A stretch of 10,941 bases of DNA from Deltaproteobacteria bacterium (GTDB lineage Bacteria; Myxococcota_A; SURF-8), in assembly GCA_029570245.1 (NCBI GenBank), contig JAKQSH010000506.1, positions 1 to 10,941 on the forward strand, written 5' to 3'. The stretch's first letter is position 1. Every line of letters begins with the position of its first letter. Positions 7,297-10,941 of this stretch are shown here, one piece after another. Below the pieces are notes generated by a model, which was not told the DNA's origin, did no database searches, and was given only the letters and a program-made list of their open reading frames with translations. The position numbers and the translations under genes are program-made.

Positions 7297-8120
7297 TACA
7301 GGAAGAGACTCCATATGACTGTGAGCAGACCCAGCGAAAGGGTGTAGGGTGCGAAGTAATGCAGCTTACCGACGCGAGCGATGTACACCAGAAGAAGCAG
7401 CGCCGCCAGACCCGTGACAAGCGCCGATGCGAAGCCCACACTTACCTGCATGAAGCTGAACGATGAAGTTACAGACTCGTCAAGTTGCAGCAGCAGCGCT
7501 CCCAGAATGGCCGGAATGGCCAGAAAGAACGAGAAACGCACCGCCGCGCCTTTTTCCATGCCGAGAATAAGCGCCATGACTATAGTTGCGCCCGAACGTG
7601 AAATACCCGGAGTGATGGCGACGGATTGCGCCAGTCCAAGCGCAACGGCTCCGAAAACACCCGGCAGGAGACGCGGTTCGAGATGGGGTTTTGCACAGCG
7701 CGACAGCCAGAGTATCCCGGCGTTGATGCACAGTGCGATGCCAACCGCACGCGGCGAAGAGAATAACGATTCGAAGTAATCTTTGCAGGCAATGCCGATT
7801 ATGCCCGTAACCAGGGTGGCGATGGGCAGCTGCAGCAGCAGGCCGCGCCCGTCATGGTCGCGCCAGTTGCGATAAGCCAGCCAGGATGTGCCGGGGATGC
7901 GCGCTCTGAATACGGCCCTGACGGCATTTTTTATTTCGCGCCGGTAGAACAGGAAGACTGCCGCCAGCGTGGCGACGTGCATGAAAATGTCGAAAAGCAG
8001 GTCGGCATTTTCGGCTCCGAAAAGAAAATGCCCGATGGCCAGATGCCCTGAAGATGAAATCGGCAGAAACTCGGTCAGTCCCTGCACAATACCCAGAATG
8101 AAAGGCTCGAAATATACCAT
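7296..8120 (-). CDS. uppP: Undecaprenyl-diphosphatase UppP (BacA family)
   Basis: Integral membrane phosphatase of 274 residues, the normal family length. It removes a phosphate from undecaprenyl diphosphate, recycling the lipid carrier for peptidoglycan and surface polysaccharides; overexpression in other bacteria gives bacitracin resistance. Both signature regions are present: QGLTEFLPISSSGHL (13-27), which has the (E/Q)xxxE pair as Gln13/Glu17 plus His26, and PGISRSGAT (171-179) with Arg175. The many hydrophobic helices match the known inverted-repeat topology. The region around 75-92 (RIPGTSWLAYRNWRDHDGRG) is a polar loop. The start ATG has AAGGAG 9 bases upstream. The gene follows the GGDEF gene after 147 bp with its own likely promoter, and its stop overlaps the likely start of the Lgt-like gene. 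Confidence 0.95.
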   Translation of the reverse strand: MVYFEPFILGIVQGLTEFLPISSSGHLAIGHFLFGAENADLLFDIFMHVATLAAVFLFYRREIKNAVRAVFRARIPGTSWLAYRNWRDHDGRGLLLQLPIATLVTGIIGIACKDYFESLFSSPRAVGIALCINAGILWLSRCAKPHLEPRLLPGVFGAVALGLAQSVAITPGISRSGATIVMALILGMEKGAAVRFSFFLAIPAILGALLLQLDESVTSSFSFMQVSVGFASALVTGLAALLLLVYIARVGKLHYFAPYTLSLGLLTVIWSLFL

Positions 8121-8129
8121 TCGAAAAAT

Positions 8130-8135
8130 CTCCTT
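8130..8135 (-). promoter_or_regulatory. Ribosome binding site of uppP
   Basis: Read leftward, AAGGAG sits 9 bases before the uppP ATG at 8120. This supports that start, which also gives the family-typical short N-terminus before the first motif. Confidence 0.75.
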
Positions 8136-8161
8136 GCAGAACAGAATGAAATCTCCGCAGC

Positions 8162-8190
8162 AGGATACACGAAGCGGCGCTTCCGATCAA
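8162..8190 (-). promoter_or_regulatory. Candidate sigma70-like promoter for uppP and the Lgt-like gene
   Basis: Read leftward: -35 TTGATC (8190-8185), a 17-bp spacer, and -10 TATCCT (8167-8162), each box matching four of six consensus bases. Transcription would begin about 35 bases before the ATG. The spacer contains the inverted repeat GAAGC-GCC-GCTTC (8183-8171), a possible operator or chance. No other promoter of this quality was seen in the gap 8121-8267. Confidence 0.45.
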
Positions 8191-8267
8191 AAACATTATT
8201 CATACGGTTTGAGGCATCCGGAAAAAGACGGAAATGCGACAACTGAGAACCGGGCCGGGGATACTGT

Positions 8268-9722
8268 TCAGGAAAACACTTTCACGCTGTTGCGCCCGGA
8301 TTTTTTTGCGTCATACAGAGCAAAATCGGCACGTTTGAGCAGTTCTTCCACAGAATCTTCAACGCACCCCTCACAAGCTTCAATCCCGGCGACGCCGATC
8401 GAGACGCTGAAACGCACTTCGCCTTTTTCGCTTGTGTAAGAAAGCTCCGCCACTCTGCGCCTGATGCGTTCAGCCGTTTCAAATGCGGCTTCCTGCGGCG
8501 TTTCAGGCAGAATTACTGCGAATTCCTCGCCGCCCAGACGCCCCAGGGTATCGCTGGTGCGCAGCATGTCGGCGACGGTTTTTACGAACAGCTTCAGAAC
8601 TTCATCTCCGACATGGTGGCCGTAAGTGTCGTTTATTTCCTTGAAGTGATCCAGATCGGCTTCTATCAGCGAAAGCCGGCGTCCGTAGCGCTGGGCGCGC
8701 AGGAGTTCGCGACGCGCCAGATCGAAGAAATGACGCCGGTTGTATGCACCGGTCAGCGGATCGACCGTCGCCAGAAATTTAAGGTCTTCGAGCATGTTTC
8801 TGCGCTCGGTTATATCGTTGAGAATTATCAGTGTCCCCGCAAATTTCTCGCTGACATCCAGCATTCTTGAAATCTGAACTTCAAAACAGCGTTTTTCGCC
8901 GTTGGGCGCGGGATATTCTGCCTCGTATATCAGCGAGTTGTCGCCGTTTACACCGGAAAACTCAAGACTATTCGAGAGCCAGCCGAAATGTTCGTTCAGC
9001 CTGGAGCCGGTGAAGCGGTTTATTTGAGCCATGGCATCGTCGCCGGAAGCGTCGCTGTGCATGGCGGCGAACTGCCTCATGCCGTTTGTGCTGTAATAAT
9101 TCTGGCCGGGTTTTATTGCAGAATCGACCAGAACGGCGGCCTGATAATTAAGATTCACTATCCCACCTTCAGCGTCCAGCAGAATGATGGGGCTGGAAAC
9201 GCTTTCGAAAACCGTCAGGTAGGCGTTCTTCTCGTTGGTCATGTAACGGTTCGCCGCCTGCAGTTCAAGCAGCATTTCATTACAGCTTTTTCCTGACCAT
9301 TCGTCGCAGTATGCAATTTCCATGCGGTCGAAAACACACATCAGAAAGCGCAGCGCCTCTTCCATATATTCCTGTTCAAAGCCCGCTTCCCTTACGTGAT
9401 CCATGTAAGTCTGACGATAGTACTTGAAGAAACTCAGAAACATGCACAGGCTCACTCCGCGTTCGCGATGGCGCTGAGCTTCCAGTATTCCGAAATACGC
9501 CGCCGGATCGCTTCGGAAATCGTCGTCGGGACCGAACTCTGGAACCCTGCCGTAAAAGTTCCAGGATTTCTCAATCGAATCGGTAAGCCCTGCAATTGAC
9601 ATGCGCCAGGCTTCTTCGAGTGTTGAAGTGTATTTTGCATAATCAAACCGGCGGGCATAGGCGAGAATCCGCCGCATCAGTTGATTTTCGCCGCTTTTCA
9701 GAAGATCAATAAGATTCTGCAT
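8268..9722 (-). CDS. Diguanylate cyclase with N-terminal helical sensor-like domain, PAS-like domain and GGDEF domain
   Basis: Soluble protein of 484 residues that should make cyclic di-GMP from GTP. Residues 1-150 form a helical domain with a conserved-looking core EAQRHRERGVSLCMFLSFFKYYRQTYMD (81-108). Similar regions precede PAS domains in other signalling proteins, and the start is loosely like an RsbR-type N-terminal domain, but I cannot name it. Residues about 168-306 look like PAS (YLTVFESVSSPIILLDAEGGIVNLN and CFEVQISRML...GTLIILNDITERR). The GGDEF domain starts at FLATVDPLTGAYNRRHFF (317-333) and has the active-site loop GGEEF at 397-401, with ADLDHFKEINDTYGH before it. RTSD (388-391), five residues upstream of GGEEF, is an inhibitory-site RxxD, so product feedback is expected. 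No membrane segment is seen. The ribosome site is weak. A good promoter lies about 85 bases upstream. It is monocistronic or leads into uppP. Confidence 0.9.
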   Translation of the reverse strand: MQNLIDLLKSGENQLMRRILAYARRFDYAKYTSTLEEAWRMSIAGLTDSIEKSWNFYGRVPEFGPDDDFRSDPAAYFGILEAQRHRERGVSLCMFLSFFKYYRQTYMDHVREAGFEQEYMEEALRFLMCVFDRMEIAYCDEWSGKSCNEMLLELQAANRYMTNEKNAYLTVFESVSSPIILLDAEGGIVNLNYQAAVLVDSAIKPGQNYYSTNGMRQFAAMHSDASGDDAMAQINRFTGSRLNEHFGWLSNSLEFSGVNGDNSLIYEAEYPAPNGEKRCFEVQISRMLDVSEKFAGTLIILNDITERRNMLEDLKFLATVDPLTGAYNRRHFFDLARRELLRAQRYGRRLSLIEADLDHFKEINDTYGHHVGDEVLKLFVKTVADMLRTSDTLGRLGGEEFAVILPETPQEAAFETAERIRRRVAELSYTSEKGEVRFSVSIGVAGIEACEGCVEDSVEELLKRADFALYDAKKSGRNSVKVFS

Positions 9723-9808
9723 GAGACACCATCTGCCCGAAAAACAGATTCAGGCAAGCCGGAAAACGACATTTTGATCCACAGAAGAAGAATCAGCCCT
9801 CTTTAATT

Positions 9809-9837
9809 ATGTTAGCACTTGATCTGTGCCGTTTCAA
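9809..9837 (-). promoter_or_regulatory. Candidate sigma70-like promoter for the GGDEF gene
   Basis: Read leftward: -35 TTGAAA (9837-9832, five of six consensus bases), a 17-bp spacer, and -10 TAACAT (9814-9809, four of six). This gives a leader of roughly 80 bases before the ATG at 9722. The spacer holds a small inverted repeat GCAC-N7-GTGC (9829-9815) centred at 9822, possibly an operator. The AT-rich sequence and the 197-bp gap between genes (9723-9919) support a real promoter. I see no small gene or clear intrinsic terminator in that gap; AAGGG/CCCTT near 9855-9882 is a weak stem without a T-run. Confidence 0.5.
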
Positions 9838-9919
9838 GAAATTATTCGCGATATTAAGGGTAATCCCGGCGACAGGCCCTTTATTAAACTGAAAGTCAAA
9901 TCTTTCTCTCTAAATGCCG

Positions 9920-10941
9920 TTATTCCTGTTCGCTTTCGCCGTCGCCGTCGGTAAGCGTGGGGGATGCGGAGTTTACAGGCGGATCGGGCAGGCCATCCAT
10001 GGGGCCTTCGTCGGATAAGACGCCCGGATTGTCGGCTTCGATTTCTATCCAGTCGAATTTTTCCTTCGCAAGATTGTATGCGCCGATTTTCAGCGCGTCG
10101 CAGCCGGCGTCAACCACCAGATGATGGAAATCGTAATAAACCACCGAAGTTGTCTCAAGATCGCGGCACCAGGAGTCCAGCCCGCCGCCGCCGCCGCCGG
10201 TTATGAAATACGCCAGGCCGTCGGCCATGCCGCGCTCGTATGCATGCGTGTGTCCGCTGAAAAGCGCATGAAAACCATTTTCGGACAGCAGCGGCATGAG
10301 CCAGTCACGCACCTGCATGTTGCCTTCGAACCAGCAGCGACCGTTGCTCCAGCCTTCGGAGTAGCCCGCTTCATGCGACAGCGCGAAGCGCCAGGTGGCC
10401 TTCTGCGCGGCTTCGGACGCCGCCTGCTCGCGAATCCACAACGAAAAGTCGTTTTCGATGCCCAGCACAGGTGCGAAGAACTGCTGAGCGTCTATCACCA
10501 GAAAAAAGGCGTTGCCATATGTGAAACTGTACGTGGCTTCCCATTCCGGTCTGCCTTCCGGGTAAGGGAACGAGTAATATTCGAACATTATGTCGGCGTT
10601 TTCCTCGTGGCTTCCAACAGCGCTGTAGAAAGCCGTTTCGTGCAGCAGCGCACGCGCCGGGTTGAAGAGCAGTTCGCGCCACTCATTCTCGTTTTTGCCG
10701 CTCTGCACCAGATCGCCCACACCCAGGATGAACCACGGATTGAAGCTCGCCATCTGCTCGGAAAGCGCCCCGAAGGTGTCGGTTCCCGTATGGTTGTCGG
10801 CCCACACGGTAAAGCGGAAGGCCGAACCGGGAGCCGGTGCGGTGTAGAAATGATGCATGGCCGAAACCGTTTCGCCCGACTGCACCTTGTAGAAATATCT
10901 GGTGTTTTCCTTCAGGCCGCTCAGTTTCACTTCGTGGATTT
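9920..10941 (-). CDS. Purple-acid-phosphatase-like metallophosphoesterase, 5' end outside the window
   Basis: C-terminal part of a calcineurin-like phosphoesterase of the purple acid phosphatase type. The first visible residues (IHEVKLSGLKENTRYFYKV) are the last strands of the FN3-like N-domain that precedes the catalytic domain in this family. The GTG at 10930 is an internal Val, so signal peptide and domain start lie beyond 10941. Counting from that Val, metal-site motifs run in order: D45-N-H47, GD 72-73 in GVGDLVQSG, GSHE (106-109), H186 in ALSHEAGY and GHTH (226-229) followed by AYER. The third motif is normally GNHE; here Asn is Ser107, a missing ligand. Six glycines follow at 245-250. 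The C-terminus is an acidic tail ending TDGDGESEQE, without a membrane segment or sorting signal. It probably hydrolyses phosphoesters outside the cytoplasm; the substrate is unknown. The next gene downstream has its own promoter. Confidence 0.85.
   Translation of the reverse strand, partial: IHEVKLSGLKENTRYFYKVQSGETVSAMHHFYTAPAPGSAFRFTVWADNHTGTDTFGALSEQMASFNPWFILGVGDLVQSGKNENEWRELLFNPARALLHETAFYSAVGSHEENADIMFEYYSFPYPEGRPEWEATYSFTYGNAFFLVIDAQQFFAPVLGIENDFSLWIREQAASEAAQKATWRFALSHEAGYSEGWSNGRCWFEGNMQVRDWLMPLLSENGFHALFSGHTHAYERGMADGLAYFITGGGGGGLDSWCRDLETTSVVYYDFHHLVVDAGCDALKIGAYNLAKEKFDWIEIEADNPGVLSDEGPMDGLPDPPVNSASPTLTDGDGESEQE
10182..10199. repeat. (CCG)6 trinucleotide repeat inside the phosphoesterase gene
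   Basis: Six CCG units on the plus strand encode most of a six-glycine run (residues 245-250) just after the GHTH motif. Related phosphatases have a shorter Gly-rich loop here. The frame is kept, so copy change would only alter loop length. Confidence 0.7.

Noticed and set aside
7296..7314. ATG at 7314 as the start of the Lgt-like protein
   Set aside because: It has no ribosome site and adds six residues before the family-typical MIPY start. The ATG at 7296 overlaps the uppP stop as expected for coupling.
8240..8267. Terminator after the GGDEF gene (GAAC...GTTC with CCGG repeats)
   Set aside because: The outer stem is four bases, the inner CCGG pairs cannot form a sensible loop, and no T-run follows.
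1..10941. CRISPR array, tRNA, insertion sequence, prophage or toxin-antitoxin pair
   Set aside because: No spaced direct repeats, cloverleaf, transposase motif, terminal inverted repeats or small paired genes were seen on either strand.

Overview
The window is moderately GC-rich bacterial DNA with dense genes and ordinary codon use throughout. The cell is diderm: it carries the murein-recycling ligase Mpl and a lipoprotein with a good lipobox. The large lyase-like protein ends in a Cys-containing, hydrophobic, Arg-rich tail of the MYXO-CTERM kind behind a long Glu/Asp linker. The phosphoesterase also ends in a short Asp/Glu/Gly tail. Together these suggest a Myxococcota or other delta-type lineage. 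This placement is inferred from protein style; there is no rRNA or marker gene to confirm it.

Layout. Positions 1-6459 are read rightward: the 3' part of mpl, a lipoprotein gene sharing an ATGA with it, a stand-alone cyclic-nucleotide-binding protein, and a 1043-residue secreted heparinase II/III-like protein. Positions 6511-10941 are read leftward. In transcription order they hold a metallophosphoesterase (5' end outside the window), a PAS-GGDEF diguanylate cyclase, uppP, and a divergent Lgt-family membrane protein whose likely start overlaps the uppP stop (TAATG). The two blocks converge at about 6451-6510 on an unusually strong GC-rich palindrome and hairpin.

Function. Envelope biology is the common thread: Mpl reuses murein peptides, UppP regenerates undecaprenyl phosphate, and the Lgt paralogue is an integral membrane protein of the lipoprotein-modifying fold. 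The lipoprotein, lyase and possibly the phosphoesterase are exported. Two nucleotide-signalling proteins (a cNMP-binding domain and a diguanylate cyclase) lie among them, but nothing in the sequence ties them to the envelope genes beyond proximity.

Regulation. Reasonable sigma70-like promoters precede uppP and the GGDEF gene, each with a short inverted repeat inside its 17-bp spacer. I see no tRNA, rRNA, CRISPR array, insertion sequence or phage gene, and no gene-free stretch longer than about 200 bases. The most unusual items are the Lgt paralogue lacking two key residues, the lyase with a sorting-tail architecture, the Ig-like/lamin-tail lipoprotein coupled to mpl, and the phosphoesterase with Ser in place of the usual metal-binding Asn.
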